Of a DNA stretch of 27,152 bases, positions 8,361 to 14,727 are shown in pieces. The DNA comes from SFTJ01 sp051871515 (lineage in GTDB: Bacteria > Bacteroidota > Bacteroidia > Bacteroidales > Muribaculaceae): assembly GCA_051871515.1 (NCBI GenBank), contig JBJECY010000124.1:1-27152 (forward strand), written 5' to 3'. The notes below the pieces were generated by a model that was not told the DNA's origin, did not search any database, and was given only the letters and a program-made list of their open reading frames with translations. The number at the start of each line of letters is the position of its first letter. The stretch's first letter is position 1. The position numbers and the translations under genes were made by a program.

Positions 8361-9041
8361 TCAGTCTCTGCTGCGTGACATCAGCACCATAACGTAGTAG
8401 AAGAGCGTTGCCAGTGAGCTGAGCGCTGCCACCACATAGGTGTAGGCTGCCGAGCGCAAGGCATCTTTGGCATAGCCGGTGTTGTTGCCATAGGTGATGC
8501 CTGAGTTGTTGAGCCATGATATTGCCCTCATGCTTGCGTTGATTTCCACTGGCAGTGTCACCAGAGAGAACACTGTGCTTGAGGCAAAGAGCACCACTCC
8601 GAGCATAAGTATTTGTGGAAACGCTTCAACAAGAATCACGCCAATGAGCAGAATCCACTGCACCCATGTTGATGCAAAGCTCACAATTGGCACCAGCGAC
8701 GAGCGCAGTTTGAGTGGGGCATAGCCTTGCGCGTGTTGCACAGCGTGTCCGCACTCGTGAGCGGCTACTGCAGCTGCGGCAATGCTGTTGCTGCGAGCCA
8801 CGCCTTCGCTCAGGTTCACGGTTTTGTTGGTGGGATTGTAGTGGTCAGTGAGTGTGCCTTGGGTGCATTGCACTTTCACGTCGTAGATGCCGTGGGCATG
8901 TAACATGGCAATTGCCACATCGGTGCCGTTCATGCTGCGTTGCAGCGGCATTTTGGAGTATTGCTTGAATTTGCGCTGAAAGTTGGCCTGCACAAAATAG
9001 CTGATTGCCGAGATGGCAATGAAAATCACAAATATAGTCAT
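8361..9041 (-). CDS. YugP-like membrane zinc metallopeptidase
   Basis: Resembles the Zn_peptidase_2 family (PF04298, B. subtilis YugP), small integral-membrane gluzincin-like peptidases with no firmly assigned substrate. The 226-residue protein has an N-terminal membrane helix (1-19), the GTDVAIAML and LTDHYNP segments typical of the family, the zinc-binding motif AAHECGHA with HECGH at residues 95-99, and three hydrophobic C-terminal segments. The Cys inside HExGH replaces the more usual Val and does not affect the ligands. It lies between the small secreted-protein gene and hisS, all on minus. No own promoter was recognised, so it may be read from the upstream gene. Confidence 0.87.
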   Translation of the reverse strand: MTIFVIFIAISAISYFVQANFQRKFKQYSKMPLQRSMNGTDVAIAMLHAHGIYDVKVQCTQGTLTDHYNPTNKTVNLSEGVARSNSIAAAAVAAHECGHAVQHAQGYAPLKLRSSLVPIVSFASTWVQWILLIGVILVEAFPQILMLGVVLFASSTVFSLVTLPVEINASMRAISWLNNSGITYGNNTGYAKDALRSAAYTYVVAALSSLATLFYYVMVLMSRSRD

Positions 9042-9078
9042 ACTTTAAATTCTTTTTTGTGTAATAATGTAATATATA

Positions 9079-9099
9079 GTCACAGTGTTAAGCTGTGAC
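9079..9099. other. Perfect 7-bp dyad between two minus-strand genes
   Basis: GTCACAG and CTGTGAC are separated by 7 nt in the 101-bp gap before the zinc peptidase gene. On plus it is followed by AATTTTTG, but no plus-strand gene ends there. On minus the following bases are AT-rich without a T-run. It could be a weak terminator or a protein-binding site. Confidence 0.35.
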
Positions 9100-9142
9100 A
9101 ATTTTTGTGCCAAAACGTGTGGGTGTAATGCAATGGCAATGT

Positions 9143-9844
9143 TTACTCAATGAGCGATTTCATAAACGGGTCTTGGTCTATACGGTCAATGTATTCAAGA
9201 AAGAAATAGTTGATTACAAAAGGCTCGTTATAGAAATACATTGACTCGTAACGTTTGCGCAGGTCAAGGTATGGCTGCAGCAGTTGCGACATTTTGGCGT
9301 CGTTGAGCGCATCAACTCTTTTGGTGTGTGGGTCAATAAGGAAAATATAAGCGTTCTCAAAGTTAAATCCGTAGCTGGTCAAGAATTTAAGAGCTTCGGT
9401 GGTGCTCATGCCTTGCACCACATTGTTCGACAGCTCATACAGGAATGAGTTGTCGATATCGTTGGTGTATTGCATGTAGGCTATTTTGTCGTTGAAATAG
9501 AGTGGGGCATAGTTGCTCATATAGGGCAAGGCAAAACCAGTGTAGTTTTTCTTCAGAAAGTTGGTGTTCACAAACCATACACTATCATTCACTGCCACGG
9601 CAAGGGCCTGGTTTTTTAGGATGTCCTTAGCCACTTTGTCTTTGCCGTGGATTGATTTAATGTTGATGCAGTAAGGGCTGCTTATTTCAATGGTGACTTG
9701 TGTGAGCACGGTGTCAGGCTCGTCGTACAGGATTTTATCCCACGACGAATATATGGTAACATAGTCGTCGCCTGCCATGCTATAAGTGGCAAAGCTCAGC
9801 ATAAACACAGCGGAAGCCATTATGTATTTTAGAAACTGTTTCAT
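9143..9844 (-). CDS. Secreted protein of unknown function
   Basis: Not recognised. The frame can be opened by a TTG at 9853, but the ATG at 9844 gives a clean signal peptide (basic start MKQFLKY, hydrophobic core, likely cleavage after SMA near residue 24) and is chosen here, for 233 residues. The mature part is rich in Tyr, Phe, Asn and Asp and has no cysteine pairs or known catalytic motif. A lone Cys lies in SPYCINIKS. The fold is probably periplasmic or surface-attached; there is no lipobox. It lies between the PfkB kinase and the zinc peptidase on the same strand, but a terminator separates it from the kinase. The reading is firm as a gene because of the signal peptide, length and lack of a competing ORF. 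Confidence 0.8.
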   Translation of the reverse strand: MKQFLKYIMASAVFMLSFATYSMAGDDYVTIYSSWDKILYDEPDTVLTQVTIEISSPYCINIKSIHGKDKVAKDILKNQALAVAVNDSVWFVNTNFLKKNYTGFALPYMSNYAPLYFNDKIAYMQYTNDIDNSFLYELSNNVVQGMSTTEALKFLTSYGFNFENAYIFLIDPHTKRVDALNDAKMSQLLQPYLDLRKRYESMYFYNEPFVINYFFLEYIDRIDQDPFMKSLIE

Positions 9845-9883
9845 AGCACACAATTAATTGTGATGTAGTGAAAAAATACAAAC

Positions 9884-9926
9884 AAAAAAGCACCACTTGC
9901 TGCGGCATTGAGCTGCGGCAAGTGGT
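9884..9926 (-). terminator. Intrinsic terminator after the PfkB kinase gene
   Basis: A 15-bp stem (9892-9906 with 9912-9926; 13 pairs and two A-C mismatches) with a 5-nt loop is followed on minus by six T residues (9889-9884). It ends transcription from the kinase gene, whose stop lies 28 nt away. A TAnnTTTG match (TATCTTTG, 9935-9928) directly precedes the stem; see findings. Confidence 0.8.
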
Positions 9927-9954
9927 ACAAAGATAGTCATAATTTTTTGATTAA

Positions 9955-10821
9955 TCAATCAATGATGGCTTGTATGTCGTCAATGGAGCGGTCAAACGGC
10001 CCGGTGTGCTCAATTTTGAGTGTACACATGGCTGCTGCAAACTTGCCTGCTTCAACATATCCGGCACCTTTTGAACGCGAATAGAGGTAGCCTGCGGCAT
10101 AGGTGTCGCCGCAGCCTGTGGCATCTTCAATGCGCAGTGGCTTGTAGGCAGGTATTTCGTAGAACTCGCCGTTGACAAATATCACTGAGCCGTAGCTGCC
10201 AAGGGTCATGAGCACTTCTTTGATGCCCCATTCGTCAAACTGGCGGGCTGCCATGTGAAGGTCGGTGTAGCCGGTGAGCGACTCAATCTCGTGCTCGTTA
10301 ACCTTGAGTATGTCGATATATTTAAATGCCTCGAGCTTGTTTTGCCATGGGCATGGATACACCTTATCACCATCAACATATCGCAAAAAGCCTTGTGCGT
10401 CAACTGACAGTATGCCGTGGCCTTTGAGCTCTTTCATCACTTCTATTGAGAAGTCGTCGGCAAGCAGGCTGCCCAAGTGAATATATCGGGCGTAAATATG
10501 CTTTAGGCTTTCGGGCGAGAATGGGTCGGCTTTGGCAAGCACGCGTTGGGTGCGATTGTTCATGTTTGCACCGTAGGTGTTTTCAAAAAACACGGTGTTT
10601 TTGCTTGGAATCACTTCTACGTCGATTCCTGCGGCGCGCATTTCTTCCACAGCACCCATCTCGCTTTGCGCCAGCGAGGTGACAAGCTTGTAGCCTATTG
10701 GCGGCAGCTTGCTAATGGCGTGTGAAACGTAGTATGATGTTCCGCCGTTGAGGCTGGCGGTTTTTTCGGGCGTAACAATTCTGTCGAGAGTTATGTGCCC
10801 TATGCAGCAGATGTCTAACAT
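9955..10821 (-). CDS. PfkB-family carbohydrate (ribokinase-like) kinase
   Basis: Ribokinase/PfkB-fold kinase that phosphorylates a small sugar, nucleoside or related alcohol with ATP; the substrate cannot be told from sequence. The 288-residue protein has the N-terminal strand LDICCIGHITLDRI, the GG dipeptide of the first signature (26-27), KVNEHEIESLTG (about 173-184) and the second signature DATGCGDT (233-240) with catalytic base D239. The anion hole reads GCGD instead of the common GAGD. It is shorter than typical ribokinases (about 310), mainly from a compact lid. It has its own consensus promoter (10920-10951) and terminator (9884-9926), so it is probably monocistronic. Confidence 0.9.
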   Translation of the reverse strand: MLDICCIGHITLDRIVTPEKTASLNGGTSYYVSHAISKLPPIGYKLVTSLAQSEMGAVEEMRAAGIDVEVIPSKNTVFFENTYGANMNNRTQRVLAKADPFSPESLKHIYARYIHLGSLLADDFSIEVMKELKGHGILSVDAQGFLRYVDGDKVYPCPWQNKLEAFKYIDILKVNEHEIESLTGYTDLHMAARQFDEWGIKEVLMTLGSYGSVIFVNGEFYEIPAYKPLRIEDATGCGDTYAAGYLYSRSKGAGYVEAGKFAAAMCTLKIEHTGPFDRSIDDIQAIID

Positions 10822-10919
10822 TGGCTGTGATTTTTTTTTAGATTTGCGTAAATTTTAGATTCGTTTTTTTGTGGAGTGCTTACCGGTATCATGCATTGTT
10901 TGCCAATCGGTTAACTGCA

Positions 10920-10951
10920 CAAAGTTAGTAAAATATGTTTGTTTCAACAAA
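10920..10951 (-). promoter_or_regulatory. Consensus promoter of the PfkB kinase gene
   Basis: On minus, TTTG (10951-10948), a 20-nt spacer and TAACTTTG (10927-10920) match the Bacteroidetes TTTG-N19-21-TAnnTTTG promoter exactly. The expected transcription start is near 10914. Confidence 0.75.
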
Positions 10952-11078
10952 TTTTAGGTGTCATTCTGGGTGCTTTTTGCAGGTGATTGATGGGCTTGGA
11001 TAATGGTTGGCGCATCATGGCGATTGTTTGTTGAAGGAACAAATGCCATTGAAAATACACAAAAAAGCCTTGAGAGCG

Positions 11079-11123
11079 CCGATAATTGTTGCAAATTTCA
11101 TAAATTTGCGTTGTTATAATCGG
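11079..11123 (+). promoter_or_regulatory. Nested dyad over a -7 element before the GH38-like gene
   Basis: The core is a perfect inverted repeat, GCAAATTT-CAT-AAATTTGC (11091-11109), overlapping the -7 match TAAATTTG (11101-11108). An outer pair CCGAT (11079-11083) and ATCGG (11119-11123) is nearly symmetric around it. A further flanking pair, 11073-11081 with 11140-11148, could pair over 9 bp with one G-U. It fits an operator over the promoter, or a structured leader. Confidence 0.5.
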
Positions 11124-11200
11124 TAGCCTTTTTGTGCTCCGGTGCTCTTTTCGTTAAAAAATAAACTGTTGTGAAAAGTATAAACCTTGTGAAATTGATT

Positions 11201-13960
11201 ATGAACACCAAAAGACTTGTTTTGATGGGCGTTGCGCTATGGTGCTCGCTCTTGTCGATGGCGCAGATTGCCAAGATTGATTTAGACGAAGGCTCAGCCC
11301 AGGCTCAGGTTGAGGATATCGTGATAGTTTTTAAGATGCACTTCGACATTGGTTACACCGAGTGGGCCGAATCGGTGTTGCAGAAATATTCAACCACCAT
11401 GATTGAGAGCACGCTTGAGTCGTTGCAACAAACCTCGCAATTGCCCAAAGATGAACAGTTTGTGTGGACATTGCCCGGTTGGCCAATGAAATACATACTT
11501 GAGAATGCATCATCTGAGAATAAACCAAAGATTGAGCAAGCTCTGCGCGATGGCCGCTTGGCTCCGCATGCCTTGCCGTTCACCATCGAGACAGAGAGTA
11601 GCGACCTTGAAACACTGGTGCGCAGCATGGACTTCACCTCGCAAATCAACCGCAAATACGGCTCGTCGTTGACGCGTGGAGCCAAGCTGACTGACGTGCC
11701 CAGCCACTCGTGGATTTTGCCCACGCTGCTCACTCATGCCGGCGTGAAGATTCTGCATATTGGTTGCAATCCCGGCTCTATATCACCCAATGTGCCCACG
11801 CTGTTTTGGTGGGAAGGCCCCGATGGCTCGCGATTGCTCACATTCAATTGGGCTGAGTATTACGGTTCAGGGGTGATGCCTCCAAAAAACTGGAAGCACA
11901 AGACGTGGCTTGCCATGATACATACTCACGAGAACACCGGTGCGCCCACGGCTGCCGAGGTGCAAGCGGTGCTTAAAGAGGCGCATGAGAAGGCTCCAAA
12001 CGCCAGAGTTCGCATTGGCAGACTTGAGGATTTCTATGATTTGCTGATGAAAGAAAACCCGCAATTGCCAGTGGTGCGAGGCGATATGCCCGACACTTGG
12101 ATTCATGGGTATATGTCGATGCCGCGTGAAGTGAAAATCAACAAAAAGATGCAGCGTGTGATTTTCAACGAGGAAACGCTAAACACCTTGCTCAATGACT
12201 GGACCGGAGCTTCACAATCCATAAGCCGCTATGTTGATAGGGCAGTTGAACAGTCAATGCTCTTTGATGAGCATACCTTTGGCTTGGCTCTTTCTCACGG
12301 ACATTGCGGAATGTGGGAATATGGCGATGACTTCATTAAGCAGCGTGCCAACGGAGCTTATGACTTCATTGAGCAATCGTGGTATGAAAAGGGCTATCAC
12401 ACCCATGCCGCCCAGTTTGCTGTGGTGCCCTCGTTGAGGCGCGATTTGCAGGCTTTGGCCGCTGGCGTGAACATTCCAGGCAAACGCGTTGTGGTATATA
12501 ATCCTTTGCCATGGGCGCGCTCGGGCATGGTGTCACTTTATATGGATGTTTATCAAAAGAGCTATCAGGTGATGGCGTTGCGCGACGAATCAACTGGTGA
12601 GGTGATTAACGTATCGCAGAAAAACGCCAATGTGGTTGCGATGCGCGACGGGCAGTCGGGTAGCGTGGTGCCGGCTTATAACCATCAAAACCACTTGATG
12701 TTTATGGCTACGAAGGTGCCGCCGCTTGGCTACAAAACGTACACTGTGATTGAGGGCACTGACGTGAGTGAAGCTGCAACTCTTGTTGCCGACCGCCAAA
12801 ATGCCACCATCGAGAACAGCTATTTTAAATTGCGCATCAACCCCAACAATGGCGCGTTGCTCTCGGCATGGGATAAGGTGAACAACAGAGAAATGGTGAA
12901 AACCGATGCCGAATTTGGCTTTGGCGAATATGTTCATGAAAAATATGGCAAGGAAGAAGCCGCCCGTTACAATGCCACTTATGTGAAAGATGGTCATCAT
13001 GGCTGGGCCGACCCAGAGATGGTGCGCCCGGTTGACTCGCGACTGAAATATGCGCAAATCAAAGGCACGGTTACGCACATAAGCTACGACCAAACACCAA
13101 CCATGGTCACTGCCACGGCTTTCTGCCGCACCTCTGATGGCGAGGACTATGTGCTGATGTACACTCTATATGACTCAACGCCTTATGTTGAGGTGACTTG
13201 GAGCACAAGCAACAAGAAAGCTTCGATGCAAGCCGAGGGCGGTTGGCTGGCGTTCCCGTTCAATGTTGAGAACGCCGAGTTTAAGGTTGGGCGTACTGGC
13301 GCAGTGGTGAACCCGGCAACTGATTTTGTGAAGAACACCAACCACGATTATTATTTCCTTAACACCGGTATGGCAGTGATTGACGGTCAACGGCGTGGCT
13401 ACGGACTGAACACGCCACAGGCTCCCGGTGTGAGCCTCGACCGCATGGGCTTAACGCGCTTCTCGGGCGAGTTTGCGCCAAAGCAGCCTAATGTGTTTGT
13501 TAACCTCTATAACACGCAATGGGGCACCAATTTCACCGAGTTTATTGAGGGCAGCCTTTCGGCAAAGGTTTATCTTTGGGCAATTGACCGTTATGACAAC
13601 GAGTCGTCGTTGATAACTCCTGTGGAAGAGACGCGCGTGCCATTGATGGGTGTGTTTGCCGAAACACAGCAAGGGGGCACATTGCCGGCTACGGCATCGG
13701 GAGTGGAACTCTCGCGCAAAGGCGTGTTGGTGACTGCTTATAGAAAAGCCGAGGGCAACAAAGATGCTTTGTTGCGCATTTGGGAACAGGCAGGTGAAGA
13801 TGGTGATTGTGTGGTGACATTGCCACAAGGCGCTCGTTACACCACAGCACAATTGTGCAATCTGCGCGATGAGCCTTTGGGCAAACCGTTTGCAATCAAA
13901 AACGGAAAAATAAAACTGAAATGCAAGGCTTATCAACCTATTTCGCTGCTGCTGAAATAA
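11201..13960 (+). CDS. Secreted GH38-like (DUF5054-type) glycosidase
   Basis: Large exported protein (919 residues from the ATG at 11201) resembling the DUF5054 group, whose N-terminal part follows the GH38 alpha-mannosidase plan. The ATG gives a clean signal peptide, MNTKRLVLMG to SMAQ; a GTG at 11171 would add ten residues in front and is less likely. Candidate metal and catalytic residues match GH38: HFD (H47, D49) for the HxD metal motif, TDVPSHSW with D165 at the nucleophile position, and SHGHCGMWEYG (H366, H368) for the late histidine ligand. The rest (about 430-919) looks like the beta-sandwich half of such enzymes. No polysaccharide-locus genes (SusC/D) flank it, so the glycan target is unknown. 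A long hairpin follows the stop. Confidence 0.75.
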   Translation: MNTKRLVLMGVALWCSLLSMAQIAKIDLDEGSAQAQVEDIVIVFKMHFDIGYTEWAESVLQKYSTTMIESTLESLQQTSQLPKDEQFVWTLPGWPMKYILENASSENKPKIEQALRDGRLAPHALPFTIETESSDLETLVRSMDFTSQINRKYGSSLTRGAKLTDVPSHSWILPTLLTHAGVKILHIGCNPGSISPNVPTLFWWEGPDGSRLLTFNWAEYYGSGVMPPKNWKHKTWLAMIHTHENTGAPTAAEVQAVLKEAHEKAPNARVRIGRLEDFYDLLMKENPQLPVVRGDMPDTWIHGYMSMPREVKINKKMQRVIFNEETLNTLLNDWTGASQSISRYVDRAVEQSMLFDEHTFGLALSHGHCGMWEYGDDFIKQRANGAYDFIEQSWYEKGYHTHAAQFAVVPSLRRDLQALAAGVNIPGKRVVVYNPLPWARSGMVSLYMDVYQKSYQVMALRDESTGEVINVSQKNANVVAMRDGQSGSVVPAYNHQNHLMFMATKVPPLGYKTYTVIEGTDVSEAATLVADRQNATIENSYFKLRINPNNGALLSAWDKVNNREMVKTDAEFGFGEYVHEKYGKEEAARYNATYVKDGHHGWADPEMVRPVDSRLKYAQIKGTVTHISYDQTPTMVTATAFCRTSDGEDYVLMYTLYDSTPYVEVTWSTSNKKASMQAEGGWLAFPFNVENAEFKVGRTGAVVNPATDFVKNTNHDYYFLNTGMAVIDGQRRGYGLNTPQAPGVSLDRMGLTRFSGEFAPKQPNVFVNLYNTQWGTNFTEFIEGSLSAKVYLWAIDRYDNESSLITPVEETRVPLMGVFAETQQGGTLPATASGVELSRKGVLVTAYRKAEGNKDALLRIWEQAGEDGDCVVTLPQGARYTTAQLCNLRDEPLGKPFAIKNGKIKLKCKAYQPISLLLK

Positions 13961-13992
13961 GCGTTGGTTAATAGCCTTTGCTCAATAATTGG

Positions 13993-14060
13993 TTATGCTA
14001 AGCGTGGAAAGGGTGGTTTGCTTGCCCCCCTCTAATCCATGCTTGGCATAATTTGTTTTG
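13993..14060 (+). terminator. Long hairpin terminator of the GH38-like gene
   Basis: A 16-bp stem (13993-14008 with 14036-14051, two G-U pairs) encloses an inner stem, AGGGTGG with CCCCCCT (one mismatch). It is followed by TTTGTTTTG, a broken U-tail. It lies 32 nt after the stop codon. Confidence 0.6.
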
Positions 14061-14132
14061 TGATGTATGTTGAAATTCCTATTTGGCATCAAGGCAATTG
14101 CAGTTGCCAACCGGGTTTTAGTTGAAACTTGT

Positions 14133-14154
14133 GGTAAAACATAGGTAAAACATT
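14133..14154. repeat. 11-bp tandem repeat, two copies
   Basis: GGTAAAACATA is followed directly by GGTAAAACATT, with ten of eleven bases the same. It lies in non-coding DNA and has no recognised role. Confidence 0.6.
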
Positions 14155-14257
14155 TAGTTTGCGATTGCTGAAGCTTAATAACAGAATGTGTTTATAGGGA
14201 TATTATTTTAAGTTGCTGATAATTAGCACTTTGTATTTCGTGTCTCGCCGAGTGATA

Positions 14258-14290
14258 ATAAATAAAAAAGGGATGGTTTCCCATCCCTTT
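14258..14290 (-). terminator. Intrinsic terminator of tRNA-Arg
   Basis: A perfect 10-bp stem (14267-14276 with 14281-14290) and a 4-nt loop are followed on minus by TTTTTTATTTATT. It begins 2 nt after the tRNA 3' end. This is a textbook intrinsic terminator. Confidence 0.9.
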
Positions 14291-14291
14291 G

Positions 14292-14365
14292 TGACCCATA
14301 CAGGATTCAAACCTGTAACCTTTTGATCCGTAGTCAAACACTCTATTCAGTTGAGCTAATGGGCC
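14292..14365 (-). tRNA. tRNA-Arg (anticodon ACG)
   Basis: A full 74-nt cloverleaf can be written on minus: a 7-bp acceptor stem starting GGCCCAT (one G-U pair), D-arm stem GCTC/GAGT, anticodon stem TTTGA/TCAAA with loop CTACGGA giving anticodon ACG, a 5-nt variable loop, T-arm ACAGG/CCTGT with loop TTTGAAT, and discriminator A73. CCA is not encoded. With A34 edited to inosine it would read CGU, CGC and CGA. It is a single gene with its own promoter and terminator. The adjacent sequence gives no sign of an integrated element. Confidence 0.96.
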
Positions 14366-14385
14366 ATTGTTTTCGTTTACGTTTG

Positions 14386-14415
14386 CAAAGGTACAACCTT
14401 TTTTTGAATTGGCAA
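14386..14415 (-). promoter_or_regulatory. Predicted promoter of tRNA-Arg
   Basis: On minus, TACCTTTG (14393-14386) matches TAnnTTTG. A TTG, three of the four -33 bases, lies at 14415-14413 with a 19-nt spacer. Transcription would start about 15 nt before the mature tRNA 5' end. Confidence 0.65.
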
Positions 14416-14621
14416 TAGTTTTGGGCGAAAATTTTTTGAAAAATTTTTGTAAGAAATGGCTCGGTGTGTTCTAAGTGGTTGATGTATAGGCTGATGATGC
14501 CGTGGTGTTGGCGTGAAAAAATATTGTGTTTTTTTGTTGTGTTATGGGCTTATTGCGTGTTGTGGGAGCTTGTTGTTTCATGCAATGGTGATGTTGGGGT
14601 GGCTTAATGCTGCGCTTATTG

Positions 14622-14653
14622 TTTGTGATGTTGAACAAAATGTATTATTTTTG
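14622..14653 (+). promoter_or_regulatory. Consensus promoter of the M16 peptidase gene
   Basis: TTTG (14622-14625), a 20-nt spacer and TATTTTTG (14646-14653) match the Bacteroidetes consensus in full. The expected start is near 14659, leaving a leader of about 70 nt before the ATG at 14728. Confidence 0.75.
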
Positions 14654-14727
14654 TGCGCACATATTGGGACGATATTTACAACTAATCAAAAAAAACAACG
14701 ATACATAATTATAGAAAATTTTTTATT

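Larger units (their letters stand above)
10822..11200. other. Divergent intergenic region, kinase and GH38-like genes
   Basis: A 379-bp gene-free stretch. It holds the minus-strand kinase promoter (10920-10951) with a roughly 93-nt leader, and on the right a plus-strand dyad with an overlapping -7 element (11079-11123) that probably serves the GH38-like gene. Between 10952 and 11070 nothing distinctive is seen. Confidence 0.6.
13961..14291. other. Intergenic region between GH38-like gene and tRNA-Arg
   Basis: A 331-bp gene-free stretch between convergent units. It holds the GH38-like gene terminator (13993-14060), a short 11-bp tandem repeat (14133-14154) and the tRNA terminator (14258-14290). 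No ORF with coding character is seen. Confidence 0.6.
14366..14727. other. Divergent intergenic region, tRNA-Arg and M16 peptidase
   Basis: A 362-bp stretch without a credible gene. The left part holds the tRNA promoter (14386-14415) and AT-rich DNA. The right part holds the consensus promoter of the M16 gene (14622-14653) and its roughly 70-nt leader. A GTG-started frame at 14513-14731 spans that promoter and is not considered coding. Confidence 0.6.

Noticed and set aside
10934..10941. Plus-strand TATGTTTG as a promoter for the GH38-like gene
   Set aside because: Lies 267 bp from the start within the spacer of the minus-strand kinase promoter, with no -33 partner; probably chance in AT-rich DNA.
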